DNA from: Novosphingobium sp. AAP83 | GTDB lineage: Bacteria > Pseudomonadota > Alphaproteobacteria > Sphingomonadales > Sphingomonadaceae | Direction: 5' to 3' | NCBI RefSeq assembly: GCF_001295795.1 | Contig: NZ_LJHY01000012.1 | Span: 29,607 to 93,606 of the forward strand | Length of the DNA stretch: 64,000 nt | Part shown: positions 24,937 to 34,180 of the stretch, one piece after another | Layout of the letters: each line of letters opens with the position of its first letter | Position numbering within the stretch: position 1 is the stretch's first letter | The notes under the pieces: model-generated | Database searches by the model: none | What the model saw: only the letters and a program-made list of their open reading frames with translations | What the model was told of the DNA's origin: nothing | Made by a program: the position numbers and the translations under genes

Positions 24937-27519
24937 TCAGGCCCCTTCGTTTTCGAGGCGCGAAACGGTCAGGAACTCGTCCGGCGATACGCGGATGGCA
25001 GCTCCCGTCGGGCAAGCGCGCACGCAACTGGGGCCGCCTTCGATCCCGGCACACATGTCGCACTTGATCGCTTTCTTGCGGTCAAGCAGCTCGTCCACCG
25101 CCGGATCGCCGGTGTATTTGGTGTTCTTTTTTGACCACTTGTAGGGCGGCTCACCCGGTCCCGGCCCTGATCCGAAGAACAGCCAGTTCAGCAGTGACGG
25201 CTTTTTGGGCGGCACTTTGTCCATGCGGATCACGCCGTAAGGGCAATTGCGCTGGCAATTGCCGCAGCCGATGCAGGTATCGTTGATGAACACTTCGCCG
25301 TCCGGCCCGCGCTTGATCGCATTGGGCGGACAATCGGCCATGCAGTGCGGATGTTCGCAGTGGCGGCACGATGTGGGCACATGCAGATGCGCAAAGCTCT
25401 TGCCGGCCTCACGGTCCAGCCGCGACAGGCCATCGTGGCTATCGGCGCAGGCCTTTTCGCAATTGTCGCAACCCACGCAGAGCCGTTCATCAATCAGCAA
25501 AACGTCGGTCGCCTCGCCAAGTCCTTGGCTGACAAGGAACTTGGCCTGTTCGGAATAGAGATCGACGATGCCGGAGAAGCTGTCCTTCTTCGATTCGATA
25601 AAGGCATTCGTCGCGCGGCGCACTTCCATGTCCTTGCGCGCACGTTCGAGCAGCGCAGGCTTTGCCGCCAATACCCGACCGAAGGCCTCACCATCGATCT
25701 TGATCACTTCGCTTTTGATCGCGGCGCGCACCGTGGCGGTGCGGCGGCCGCCATCGATCAGCGCCATTTCACCAACATAGGAACCGGCGGGAAGGTAGGA
25801 CAGGAACACCGGCTTTCCGCCGACCTCCTTTTCGACGATCATCGATCCGACGCGGATCACATAGACATCCTTGTCCTCGTCGCCCTCCTTGATCACCGCA
25901 TCGCCCGCGCGGACAGACATGATCTTGGCGGTTTCCACCACTTCGGCCACATCGGCGCTGGTCAGCCCCGATCCAAACATTTGCAGGATTTGGCGCTCGG
26001 TCGAGATGCGTTCGATCGCGCGCTTTGCCGTGGGCACCTGGCTTTGCAGTTTCAGCGCGGCATTGCGGCTGATTTCAACGCAGACTGTGTCCTCTGCGGC
26101 CACAATCGTCGCCCCGCGCCGCCGCCCGGAAATCAGGCCCACTTCGCCAAAGATCGTGCCCGAAGGGATCGGGATGACCTTTGTCGGATCATTCGGATCG
26201 ATGCGGACGTGGACCGATCCCGAAGCAATCGCGAACAGCGATGATCCCGGATCGTTGCGTTCAAACACCACATCGCCCGCCGCATAGCCGCGCGCTTCGG
26301 AATCGAGCATGAATTCGCGCAACTGCAAGGTCGTCATGCCTTGCAGGATGCCGACGTTCTTTTGCAGAAATTCGAGCCACTCATTGACTGAACGCTTACC
26401 CGGAAGATCGGCGAACTTGGCTTCGAGCAAGGGTTCGTCAGCCGGTTTCAGACTGGTGTTGCCGTTGATGAATTCGACCACATCGTGGCCCTGATTCATG
26501 CAGTGCTTGATCAGCGGATAGCCTGCCAGCGCGCCAATCACGAAAATGCCGGGCGCGGTCGATTCAAACTGCGGTGACAGCGTCGGGAAGGCGAGGCGGT
26601 CAGCGCTGGCAAATTCGATGCCGCAGCCCTCGACAAAGGCGCGCGGCGGCGCAGAGCCGATTCGCGCGATGATCCGGTCACAACGGATACGCTCTTCGCC
26701 ATCGCGCGTGGAAAGCGTGATCCAGCCAGGTTCAACCGCTTTGGTCTCAGTCTCGTAACGGATCATCAGCTTGCCCGCCGCGTCATCTTCGACCAGCGCC
26801 TTGGCGTTGGGTTCCTTAGCCGTGGCGAAACTTTCACGCACGTTGGTGGATTTCTGGCTGCGGTTCAGCACGGTGACGGTGTTGCCCTGCGCAGGATCCT
26901 CAACCAGCCCGCGTGCATTCTCGATCCCGGCATCGCCTGTGCCTACCACGATGATATGCTGGTCCAGCACGGCATAAGGATCATCAAGCTGATAGGTCAC
27001 GTGCGGCAAATCGCCGCCGGGGCAGCGCATCAGGTTAGGGTTGCCCTGTGTGCCGATGGCCAGAACGACAGTCTCGGCCATCACCGTTTCGCCACTGGTC
27101 AACTGGATGGCATAAGGCGGAGCATAGCGTTGCAATTCTGTCGTGGTGGTTGATCCATCGCGCGCGCGGGTGACGATCTTCTGGACAGACCCTTCAATCG
27201 CAGGGCCGGTGCCTTTGATCGATTTCACATCGGCATTGAATTTCACATTCACGCCAAGTTCGGCAGTGCGCCGGTTCCATTTGTCGAGGATGTCCTCTTT
27301 TTTGCCCGCATCAAATTCCTGATCGGAGCGCAAGATCAGCTGCGATGGCGTGGCCATCACGTGCTTGCCCTTTTGATACTTGAAGATCGTGTCCGAAAGG
27401 TGATCGGTCTTTTCCAGCAGGACATGAGCCAGACCAAGCTGTGCTGCACGGCCAGCCGCGCTCATCCCAGCAGGCCCCGAACCGATAATCGCAACTTTGA
27501 AAACTTCGCCCACCGGCAT
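24937..27519 (-). CDS. FAD/NAD(P) oxidoreductase fused to two cyclic-nucleotide-binding domains and a four-cluster ferredoxin
   Basis: This 860-aa fusion begins with a thioredoxin-reductase-like flavin module: FAD site AIIGSGPAGMSAAG near residue 10 and NAD(P) site IIVVGTGDAGIENARG near 190. Two tandem cyclic-nucleotide-binding domains follow (phosphate-binding cassettes FGEVGLISGRRRGATI and VGEMALIDGGRRTATV). The C-terminal ~190 residues are an NrfC/DmsB-like ferredoxin with four Cys clusters (CVGCDNCEKAC, CRHCEHPHCMADCP, CIGCGNCQRNCP, CDMCAGIEGGPSCVRACP). No signal peptide is seen, so it is probably cytosolic. I infer cyclic nucleotide control of NAD(P)H-to-Fe-S electron flow. It is the first gene of the operon; ATG 27519 starts the flavin domain. 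Confidence 0.9.
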   Translation of the reverse strand: MPVGEVFKVAIIGSGPAGMSAAGRAAQLGLAHVLLEKTDHLSDTIFKYQKGKHVMATPSQLILRSDQEFDAGKKEDILDKWNRRTAELGVNVKFNADVKSIKGTGPAIEGSVQKIVTRARDGSTTTTELQRYAPPYAIQLTSGETVMAETVVLAIGTQGNPNLMRCPGGDLPHVTYQLDDPYAVLDQHIIVVGTGDAGIENARGLVEDPAQGNTVTVLNRSQKSTNVRESFATAKEPNAKALVEDDAAGKLMIRYETETKAVEPGWITLSTRDGEERIRCDRIIARIGSAPPRAFVEGCGIEFASADRLAFPTLSPQFESTAPGIFVIGALAGYPLIKHCMNQGHDVVEFINGNTSLKPADEPLLEAKFADLPGKRSVNEWLEFLQKNVGILQGMTTLQLREFMLDSEARGYAAGDVVFERNDPGSSLFAIASGSVHVRIDPNDPTKVIPIPSGTIFGEVGLISGRRRGATIVAAEDTVCVEISRNAALKLQSQVPTAKRAIERISTERQILQMFGSGLTSADVAEVVETAKIMSVRAGDAVIKEGDEDKDVYVIRVGSMIVEKEVGGKPVFLSYLPAGSYVGEMALIDGGRRTATVRAAIKSEVIKIDGEAFGRVLAAKPALLERARKDMEVRRATNAFIESKKDSFSGIVDLYSEQAKFLVSQGLGEATDVLLIDERLCVGCDNCEKACADSHDGLSRLDREAGKSFAHLHVPTSCRHCEHPHCMADCPPNAIKRGPDGEVFINDTCIGCGNCQRNCPYGVIRMDKVPPKKPSLLNWLFFGSGPGPGEPPYKWSKKNTKYTGDPAVDELLDRKKAIKCDMCAGIEGGPSCVRACPTGAAIRVSPDEFLTVSRLENEGA

Positions 27520-27760
27520 GCGCCCCCCGCGTTGCGCGAAAAGATGGCGCGTGTCCCCACGCCTGTCTTTATCCAATTTCTGAGTAGCGACCCCTTATGT
27601 TGCTGACATTAGCCGAAGCGCCGGGCATTGCCAGTCGCAAATTGCGTGTAGACTGACAGATGATGCCGCTGGCCGTTCAACTGCTTGCAACGCACCCGTC
27701 TGGCAAGATATGCGCAAGAACACAGACGGTGCTGCCCGAAGCGCCCGACAGGAGTATCCC

Positions 27761-28768
27761 ATGACCGAGCCCCAGCCTCCGCTCCCTTCACCAGCGGACA
27801 AGCGTGACGAAGCGCAAACAGGCTCGCGTTATGGCAAGGTTGCGTTGGCGGCAGCCGCGCTGATTGCCCTCGGGGCAGGTGGCGTTGCGATAATGCGCGG
27901 GCCGGAAACCCCGCCGCCCGCCGCTGTCCCGCCGCCGGTCACACCCAACCAGGAGCCCTCGGTTGATGACGTGATTGCCAAGCTGGAAAAAAAGCTGGCC
28001 GAAAAGCCCGATGATGCCGAAGGCTGGCGTATGCTCGGCTGGTCCTATTTCCAGACCGAGCGTTTTGCCGAAGCGGCCACCGCGTTGAAGCAGGCGACCA
28101 AACTTGATCCTGAACACGCCGAAACATGGTCGTTCCTTGGCGAAGCACTCGTTCTTGCCAGCAAGGAAGAAGGCAAGATGCCGCGCGATGCCAAGGCAGC
28201 GTTCGACAAGGCGATCAAGCTTGATCCCAAAGATGCGCGTGCCCGCTATTTTCAGGCCGTGGCGCTCGATCTTTCGGGGCGTCCGCGCCAAGCGATCAAC
28301 GCGTGGTTCAAACTGCTCGAAGATACCCCGTCCGATGCGCCCTATGCCGAAGATATCCGTGCGGTGATCCGCAACGTGGGCGAAAAGCGCAAGATCGATG
28401 TGGAAAAGCGCCTGGCAGAGGCCAAATTTGCCAGCCCGGCCAATGGTACCGTCACCGATGGCCCGCAAAAAGCCGCCGCCCGCATTCCCGGCCCCAGTTC
28501 CGAACAGATGAAAGCCGCTGCCGGAATGCCCAAGGGGCAGCAGGAGGCGATGATTCGCGGCATGGTCGACGGGCTGGAGGCAAAGCTGCTGGCCAACCCT
28601 GCCAACGCCGATGGCTGGATCATGCTGATGCGCAGCCGCGTGCAGTTGGGGGAGCCGAAGAAGGCAGCGCAAGCCTTGGAAAAGGGGTTGGCCGCGTTCC
28701 GCAATGACAGCGCCGCTGCACGCAAATTGCGCGAGGCGGCATCGAGTCTCGGCATCGCTGGTGCCTGA
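27761..28768 (+). CDS. TPR protein resembling the C-terminal part of cytochrome c biogenesis factor CcmI/CycH
   Basis: This 335-aa protein has one N-terminal membrane helix (VALAAAALIALGAGGVAIM), a proline-rich linker and tetratricopeptide repeats (PDDAEGWRMLGWSYFQTERFAEAATALKQATKLDPEHAETWSFLGEALV and following). This layout resembles CcmI/CycH, which holds apocytochromes during heme attachment. It is divergent from the decaheme operon, so a role in assembling those cytochromes is attractive but unproven; no other ccm gene is nearby. ATG 27761 has GGAG at good spacing (ACAGGAGTATCCCATG). Confidence 0.75.
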   Translation: MTEPQPPLPSPADKRDEAQTGSRYGKVALAAAALIALGAGGVAIMRGPETPPPAAVPPPVTPNQEPSVDDVIAKLEKKLAEKPDDAEGWRMLGWSYFQTERFAEAATALKQATKLDPEHAETWSFLGEALVLASKEEGKMPRDAKAAFDKAIKLDPKDARARYFQAVALDLSGRPRQAINAWFKLLEDTPSDAPYAEDIRAVIRNVGEKRKIDVEKRLAEAKFASPANGTVTDGPQKAAARIPGPSSEQMKAAAGMPKGQQEAMIRGMVDGLEAKLLANPANADGWIMLMRSRVQLGEPKKAAQALEKGLAAFRNDSAAARKLREAASSLGIAGA

Positions 28769-28807
28769 TTCGCATCCTACCGGTAGTCTGGCGCTGCAAG
28801 GGGCATA

Positions 28808-29051
28808 TTAAGTATTAACCACAATCGATGTGTTCGATCTGTGTAAACTGTGGTTGATTCATATCGGGACAGCTTGGATTCAACGGAAAAATTGTCCCGA
28901 TCTGAATCATTTAAGCCTGAACCCGATTCATTACGGGGCTTATGCGTGGTTAATACCAAGCTTTCATGTGGCTGCATTTACAAGAAATTAACCTTTCATG
29001 TTCATTCATCCTATGGTTAATGGCGAGGAACACGGATTGATGCCGGGTTAA
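28808..29051 (+). promoter_or_regulatory. ctrA control region with TTAACC half-sites and four GANTC sites
   Basis: This 318-bp upstream spacer is AT-rich. Five TTAACC/GGTTAA half-sites of the CtrA box type lie at 28815, 28948, 28988, 29015 and 29046. Four GANTC methylation sites (28856, 28877, 28904, 28925) cluster within 74 bp. In Caulobacter, CtrA autoregulation and CcrM/GcrA act at such sites, so similar control is inferred here. Confidence 0.65.
28856..28908. repeat. 16-bp inverted repeat in the ctrA control region
   Basis: GATTCATATCGGGACA (28856-28871) and TGTCCCGATCTGAATC (28893-28908) are inverted copies with one mismatch, separated by 21 bases. Each arm starts or ends with a GANTC site, and a third lies in the spacer. 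Confidence 0.85.
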
Positions 29052-29086
29052 TTGCCAAAGGAAAATGGCAAGTAAGGGGCGGTTGA

Positions 29087-29788
29087 ATGCGCGTACTCCT
29101 GATCGAAGACGAACCGACTACCGCTAAGGCGATCGAGCTTATGCTCACGACCGAGGGGTTCAATGTCTACTCCACCGATCTTGGCGAAGAAGGCCTCGAT
29201 CTGGGCAAGCTCTATGATTACGACATCATCCTGCTCGACCTGAACTTGCCGGACATGCACGGCTACGATGTGCTCAAGAAGTTGCGCGTGGCCAAAGTGC
29301 AAACGCCGGTTCTGATCCTCTCGGGCATTTCTGAAATGGACAGCAAGGTTCGCTCGTTCGGCTTTGGTGCCGATGATTACGTGACCAAGCCTTTCCATCG
29401 TGAAGAGCTGATCGCCCGCATCCATGCGGTCGTGCGCCGGTCCAAGGGCCATTCGCAATCTGTCATTCGCACCGGCAAGCTTTCGGTCAACCTCGATGCC
29501 AAGACCGTTGAAGTCGATAGCGCCCGCGTCCACTTGACCGGCAAAGAATACGCGATGCTCGAGCTGCTTTCGCTGCGCAAGGGTACGACGCTGACCAAGG
29601 AAATGTTCCTAAATCACCTTTATGGCGGCATGGACGAACCCGAACTCAAGATTATCGACGTTTTTATCTGCAAGCTGCGCAAGAAACTGGCGCATGCTTG
29701 TGGCGGTGAAAACTACATCGAAACCGTCTGGGGCCGTGGCTATGTGCTGCGCGATCCTGACGATATGGAAGCCACCGAAGCGGCTTGA
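29087..29788 (+). CDS. ctrA: Cell cycle response regulator CtrA
   Basis: CtrA is the alphaproteobacterial OmpR-type master regulator. The 233-aa product has a receiver domain with phospho-acceptor Asp51 ([11 protein letters not shown]), acidic pocket DE at 8-9 and Lys in YVTKPF, then a winged-helix DNA-binding domain ([23 protein letters not shown] ... [14 protein letters not shown] ... [16 protein letters not shown]). Near-identity to known CtrA sequences in these blocks makes the call firm. It stands alone with a large control region upstream and a terminator downstream. It does not end in the AA/LAA-like tail used for ClpXP turnover in Caulobacter in an obvious form, although the last residues are TEAA. 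Confidence 0.97.
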   Translation: MRVLLIEDEPTTAKAIELMLTTEGFNVYSTDLGEEGLDLGKLYDYDIILLDLNLPDMHGYDVLKKLRVAKVQTPVLILSGISEMDSKVRSFGFGADDYVTKPFHREELIARIHAVVRRSKGHSQSVIRTGKLSVNLDAKTVEVDSARVHLTGKEYAMLELLSLRKGTTLTKEMFLNHLYGGMDEPELKIIDVFICKLRKKLAHACGGENYIETVWGRGYVLRDPDDMEATEAA

Positions 29789-29813
29789 TCTCCTGAAGTC
29801 CCGAACATCCCCG

Positions 29814-29844
29814 AAACGGCCTGCCCTGCGTGGCGGGCCGTTTT
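29814..29844 (+). terminator. Rho-independent terminator of ctrA
   Basis: AAACGGCCTGCC and GGCGGGCCGTTTT form a long stem around CTGCGT, ending in TTTT, 25 bp after ctrA. The A-run on the left may let it work for the convergent lipoprotein gene as well. Confidence 0.8.
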
Positions 29845-29859
29845 GGTTTGTGGAGGGCC

Positions 29860-30258
29860 TTAAGGGGTAACCGCCGAAGGACCCTGTCTGATCGTCGAAT
29901 AATCTGACTCGGCCTTCTGCATCTTTTGGGTGCCATTGGCGATCAAGCGTTCGCCATTCGCGCGCTCTGCCCTTGCGTCTTCAATATTTCGCTCGGCTCT
30001 GGTGATGGCGTCTTGCGCTTTTTTAAGCTTTTTCTCTTCGTCCGAGACCCGGTTGGTGCTTTTTTGGACGAGTTTCTGTCCGTCGCGCTGGTCTTTTTGA
30101 CCGTCAGTCCACGATTCGCCACGGGCGGAAATGTCCCCACCGCGTTGCGAGATTTGCTGACCAGCGCTCATCCCGCCAGAACCGGACGAAGAGCAGCCTG
30201 CAACAGCCAGCGCGACCAAAATCGCTGGTATGGCATAAATGGAGAACCGGGTTGTCAT
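29860..30258 (-). CDS. Lipoprotein with a coiled-coil region, function unknown
   Basis: This 132-aa protein has a signal peptide with lipobox (ALAVAGC), a glycine/serine-rich linker, and a charged helical stretch (DEEKKLKKAQDAITRAERNIEDARAERANGERL) predicted to form a coiled coil. It resembles small Lpp-like envelope proteins only in general layout. ATG 30258 is preceded by AAAGGAA at good spacing and opens the signal peptide. It is convergent with ctrA. Confidence 0.75.
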   Translation of the reverse strand: MTTRFSIYAIPAILVALAVAGCSSSGSGGMSAGQQISQRGGDISARGESWTDGQKDQRDGQKLVQKSTNRVSDEEKKLKKAQDAITRAERNIEDARAERANGERLIANGTQKMQKAESDYSTIRQGPSAVTP

Positions 30259-30612
30259 GGGTATTCCTTTCGGAATTACGGCGGTCCTCCACAATGTGTG
30301 ATGATCCGGCAAAATTCTCTGGGTGAACGGCAGGGGCGAATATTAATTGTAACTCCAAAATATTTTTATCGTTCCCCTAGCTATTTAATAAATCTGTACG
30401 GCGATCTTCAATCACACTAAAAACACTATACACTATAAAGACTTGTAGAATTATAGCCGCAATCCTATTTGGCTGAGGCAGTGATCTGCATGATCTGAAC
30501 GGTTAAGCCGCGAGCGAAGGCACAAGCTTGCTGACGCAGCCATTTGCGCGTCAGATGGCATTGACCCGCGCCTACCCGCCTGCCATCCGCCGCCAAAATA
30601 ACTGAGGCTTTG
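30259..30612. other. Divergent AT-rich spacer upstream of the lipoprotein gene and trmB
   Basis: This spacer of about 350 bp holds the promoters of two divergent genes. The part from 30340 to 30460 is clearly AT-rich, including the near-repeat CACTATACACTATAAAG. No RNA gene, strong hairpin or reading frame could be supported. Confidence 0.4.
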
Positions 30613-31341
30613 ATGACCGCGCACAAATCTGGCGATCCGACCACGCTGAACCGGCTCTATGGCCGCGCCAAGGGCAAGCCTTTGCGGCAGGGCCAGCAGA
30701 GCTTGGTGGAAACGCTCCTGCCCAAAATCGCGATGCCTGCCGAAGGGCCGATCACGGCGGAAGCCTTGTTCGGCCAAGAGGTGGGAGGGCCCCGCCCGTT
30801 GCACTTCGAAATCGGCTTTGGCGGGGGCGAACATATGGCTTTTCGCGCCGATATGCTGCCCGATCACGGTTTTATCGGAGCCGAACCGTTCCTTAATGGC
30901 GTGGCGCAGGCGTTAACCCATGTGGCGGGCGATAATGGTGCCCACGCCCCGCTGGGCAATGTGCGCATCCATCATGGCGATGCGCTGGAAGTGCTGGCGC
31001 GCATTCCCGATGGCGCGCTCTCGTTCCTCTATCTGCTTCATCCCGATCCCTGGCCCAAGGCGCGCCATGCCAAACGCAGGATGATGAACGATGGCCCGAT
31101 CGACATGTTCGCGGCCAAATTGCGTCCCGGCGGCGAGTTCCGCTTCGGCACCGATCATGACATCTATCTGCGCCATGCGCTGATGGTGATGCGCCGCCAC
31201 AAGCACCAGTTCGAATGGCTGGCCAAGGATTGCGCCGATTTCCAGAATCGCCCCGGCGGCTGGCCTGAAACGCGCTATGAACACAAAGCGCGTACGGTCT
31301 ATCATCACGAAGTGTGGTATTTCCGCTATCGCAAACGCTGA
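30613..31341 (+). CDS. trmB: tRNA (guanine-N7-)-methyltransferase
   Basis: TrmB methylates G46 of tRNAs. The 242-aa product has the SAM-binding block LHFEIGFGGGEHMAFRADM, the EPFLNGVAQAL segment, and the conserved LHPDPWPKARHAKRRMM motif with the catalytic Asp/Pro region, followed by FRFGTDHDIYLRHAL. ATG 30613 is used, with TTG 30610 just before it. It stands alone between a large AT-rich spacer and a TSUP permease gene. Confidence 0.96.
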   Translation: MTAHKSGDPTTLNRLYGRAKGKPLRQGQQSLVETLLPKIAMPAEGPITAEALFGQEVGGPRPLHFEIGFGGGEHMAFRADMLPDHGFIGAEPFLNGVAQALTHVAGDNGAHAPLGNVRIHHGDALEVLARIPDGALSFLYLLHPDPWPKARHAKRRMMNDGPIDMFAAKLRPGGEFRFGTDHDIYLRHALMVMRRHKHQFEWLAKDCADFQNRPGGWPETRYEHKARTVYHHEVWYFRYRKR

Positions 31342-31449
31342 CCCATCGTTCTGGCGCAAGATAGAGGCGTTTCATGCCCTCAAACTAATTCTTCTGTTTT
31401 GGTAGAGATTGTTTGCGGCTAATCACCTAGCAACAGGGAAGGACTCGCG

Positions 31450-32217
31450 ATGGATTTTCTCGCCGGTATCGATTTTGCCGCGTTGCTGCCGTTCATCGCG
31501 GTCGGCTTTGCCGCGCAGATGATCGATGGAGCGCTGGGCATGGCGTTCGGGGTGATCTCCAACACCCTGATGGTCGGCGTGCTGGGTATTCCGCCCGCTC
31601 TTGCCTCGCAACGTGTTCATATCGTTGAGTGTTTCACCACGGCAACGTCGGGCATCAGCCACCTTCTACATGGCAATATCGATAAGAAGCTATTCTTCCG
31701 GTTGCTGATTCCCGGCGTTACCGGCGGTGTGCTCGGGGCCTATGTGCTCTCCTCGCTCGATGCCTCGGTGGTGAAGCCGTGGGTGCTGATCTATCTGGCC
31801 GGGATCGGCGTCTATCTGCTGGTGCGCGGGATATTATATCCCCCCAAGATCAGGGACGCCAATTGGGTCGCCCCGCTCGGGCTGGTCGGCGGCTTTCTCG
31901 ATGCAGCGGGCGGGGGCGGCTGGGGGCCGGTGGTCACGTCAAACTTGTTGATCCAGGGGGCCGATCCGCGCAAAGTCGTTGGCACGGTCAATTCTGTCGA
32001 ATTCTTCCTGACCTTGACTGTTTCGGCCACGTTCGTGTGGCAACTGGGCTTTGCCGATCTGGCTGGCGCAACGCTGGGCTTTCTGATCGGCGGGATCGCC
32101 GCAGCACCGTTCGGCGCTTGGGCGGCCAAGCATATCCCTGCGAAGGCAATGCTGATCATGGTTGGCGCGGTGCTGACCCTGACCAGTCTTTACGGTGCCT
32201 ATAGCGCCCTCACCTGA
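31450..32217 (+). CDS. TSUP family permease (TauE/SafE, sulfite exporter-like)
   Basis: This integral membrane protein of 255 aa has about eight helices and the family features: an N-terminal GFAAQMIDGALGMAFGV half-motif repeated as VGGFLDAAGGGGWGPVVTS in the second half, which reflects the internal duplication. Family members export or import sulfite, sulfoacetate or other organosulfur anions; the substrate is not readable here. The ATG at 31450 follows GGGAAGG. It stands on its own. Confidence 0.88.
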   Translation: MDFLAGIDFAALLPFIAVGFAAQMIDGALGMAFGVISNTLMVGVLGIPPALASQRVHIVECFTTATSGISHLLHGNIDKKLFFRLLIPGVTGGVLGAYVLSSLDASVVKPWVLIYLAGIGVYLLVRGILYPPKIRDANWVAPLGLVGGFLDAAGGGGWGPVVTSNLLIQGADPRKVVGTVNSVEFFLTLTVSATFVWQLGFADLAGATLGFLIGGIAAAPFGAWAAKHIPAKAMLIMVGAVLTLTSLYGAYSALT

Positions 32218-32314
32218 TGGTTCCCGATGGACATGGTTACCTGGAATTAACCCTCATCTGACACGATGCCCTCTGCCGAACGGCCTGATTCCACCGTCGG
32301 CTGGGGACATGAAC

Positions 32315-32842
32315 ATGGCACGTTACGATTCAAGCGGACTGACCATTGCGGAACTGCGCGAATTCGCCAGCTTTGCGCCGTGTGAACAGCGCTATATCCG
32401 GCGCAGTCTGGATATCGCGCTGGGCCGGGGTGATGCGGTAAAGCGCTGGGCGCGCGATCAGGATGAAGCGGCATCGATCCGCGCGCAACTTGTCGCCTAT
32501 CGCGATCTTGAAAAAGTGCGCAAAATGCTGCCAAGCATTGATGGTCTGGACAACTTGCAGCCCTTCATGGCGCGGATCATGCACCAGACCGCGTTCGATC
32601 TGGCGCAAGGCCGCCTCGAAGGTTTTTCCGCTTACCGGTTTCTCTACGAACGCATGTTCGGCGCAGAAGTCCGCCCATGGCTGCCATCGGCGTTCTGTGG
32701 CGCGGCAGCCCTGCCGCTGATCCGGCCTGATAAACGCCGTGTCTTGCTGCAATCGATCAGCGAATCCGCCGCAACGGCACACGGATGGTCCACCCGGCAG
32801 CCCTGCTTCTATCCCGAATTTGTTGAAGCCGAAGCCGCCTGA
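32315..32842 (+). CDS. Conserved hypothetical protein
   Basis: This soluble 175-aa protein (MARYDSSGLTIAELREF...) is rich in helix-forming charged residues, with no signal peptide, membrane segment or motif I recognise. Arg-rich segments such as YIRRSLDIALGRGDAVKRWARDQDE alternate with hydrophobic ones. I chose ATG 32315 because GGGG lies eight bases upstream; ATG 32309 is an alternative two codons earlier. It sits between the permease and the ferredoxin reductase on the same strand. Codon use is typical of the neighbours, so it is probably a real resident gene. Confidence 0.65.
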   Translation: MARYDSSGLTIAELREFASFAPCEQRYIRRSLDIALGRGDAVKRWARDQDEAASIRAQLVAYRDLEKVRKMLPSIDGLDNLQPFMARIMHQTAFDLAQGRLEGFSAYRFLYERMFGAEVRPWLPSAFCGAAALPLIRPDKRRVLLQSISESAATAHGWSTRQPCFYPEFVEAEAA

Positions 32843-32918
32843 TCGGACTTTTTGATCCGGATCAGTTGACGGCGGCACACTTTTGGCCAAACCGAGCCGC
32901 ACAAAGCGGAGGATTCGA

Positions 32919-34166
32919 ATGGCCGAAAATACCCAGGCAGAGCATGCCGACGTCATTATCGTAGGCGCAGGCCACGGCGGAGCGCAGGCAGCTATCGCTT
33001 TGCGGCAGAACGGTTTTGAAGGGCGCGTGCTGGTTATCGGGCGCGAACCCGAAATTCCCTACGAACGCCCGCCGCTGTCCAAGGAATATCTGGCGCGCGA
33101 AAAGACGTTCGAACGCATCTGCATCCGGCCCGAACAGTTTTGGGTGGATAAGGCCATCGAGATGCGTCTTTCCTCGGAAGTCGTCAGCATCGATCCGGCA
33201 GAGCATACCGTCAAATTGGCTGATGGCGCGCAAGTCCACTATGGCAAGCTGATCTGGGCAACCGGTGGCGATCCGCGCAAGCTTTCCTGCGCTGGCGCCG
33301 ATCTTGCCGGTGTTCATGCTGTGCGCACCAAGGAAGATGCTGACCGACTGATGCGTGAACTCGATGCCGGAGCCAAGCGCGCCGTGGTCATCGGTGGTGG
33401 CTACATCGGCCTCGAAGCCGCAGCCGTGCTGACCAAGTTCGATGTCCATGTCACTCTGCTCGAAGCCTTGCCGCGTGTGCTGGCGCGCGTTGCGGGTGAA
33501 TCGCTTTCGGAATTCTATCAGGCCGAACACCGCGCCCATGGCGTTGATCTGCGCACTGGCGCTGCGATGGATTGCATTGTCGGCGATGGCACCAACGTCA
33601 CCGGCGTGCGCATGGCCGATGGCGCGGTACTTGCCGCCGATATCGTGATCGTCGGCATCGGTATCATCCCTTGCGTCGGCCCCCTGATTATAGCGGGCGC
33701 AGCGGGCGGCAATGGCGTGGATGTAGACGAATTCTGCCGCACATCATTGCCCGATATCTATGCGATTGGCGATTGTGCAGCCCACGCCAACGATTTTGCC
33801 GATGGTGCGGTGATCCGTCTCGAATCGGTGCAGAACGCCAATGATATGGCCACCACAGCGGCCAAAGACATCTGCGGTGTGCCCGTGCCCTACAAGGCAA
33901 CACCTTGGTTCTGGTCAAACCAGTATGACTTGCGTCTGCAAACTGTTGGCCTTTCGACCGGCCATGACAACGCGGTGCTGCGCGGCGATACGGCCACGCG
34001 CTCGTTCTCGGTGGTGTACCTCAAGGGCGGCAAAGTCGTCGCGCTCGATTGCGTGAACATGGTCAAGGACTATGTGCAGGGCAAGAAACTGGTCGAAGCC
34101 CGCGCCCGGATCGCGCCCGAAATGCTGGCCGATGCCAGTGTGCCGCTGAAGGATATGCTGGCTTAA
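32919..34166 (+). CDS. NAD(P)H:ferredoxin reductase-type FAD oxidoreductase
   Basis: This 415-aa flavoprotein is of the rubredoxin/ferredoxin reductase type (putidaredoxin reductase-like). It has the FAD site [17 protein letters not shown], the [12 protein letters not shown] block, the NAD(P) site [16 protein letters not shown] and the second FAD motif [11 protein letters not shown], followed by the reductase C-terminal domain. Such enzymes pass electrons to a ferredoxin that feeds P450s or dioxygenases. A CYP153-like P450 lies 3.5 kb downstream on the same strand but no ferredoxin gene is between them. ATG 32919 is preceded by GGAGG. Confidence 0.9.
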   Translation: MAENTQAEHADVIIVGAGHGGAQAAIALRQNGFEGRVLVIGREPEIPYERPPLSKEYLAREKTFERICIRPEQFWVDKAIEMRLSSEVVSIDPAEHTVKLADGAQVHYGKLIWATGGDPRKLSCAGADLAGVHAVRTKEDADRLMRELDAGAKRAVVIGGGYIGLEAAAVLTKFDVHVTLLEALPRVLARVAGESLSEFYQAEHRAHGVDLRTGAAMDCIVGDGTNVTGVRMADGAVLAADIVIVGIGIIPCVGPLIIAGAAGGNGVDVDEFCRTSLPDIYAIGDCAAHANDFADGAVIRLESVQNANDMATTAAKDICGVPVPYKATPWFWSNQYDLRLQTVGLSTGHDNAVLRGDTATRSFSVVYLKGGKVVALDCVNMVKDYVQGKKLVEARARIAPEMLADASVPLKDMLA

Positions 34167-34180
34167 CCCGCCGGCAACAG

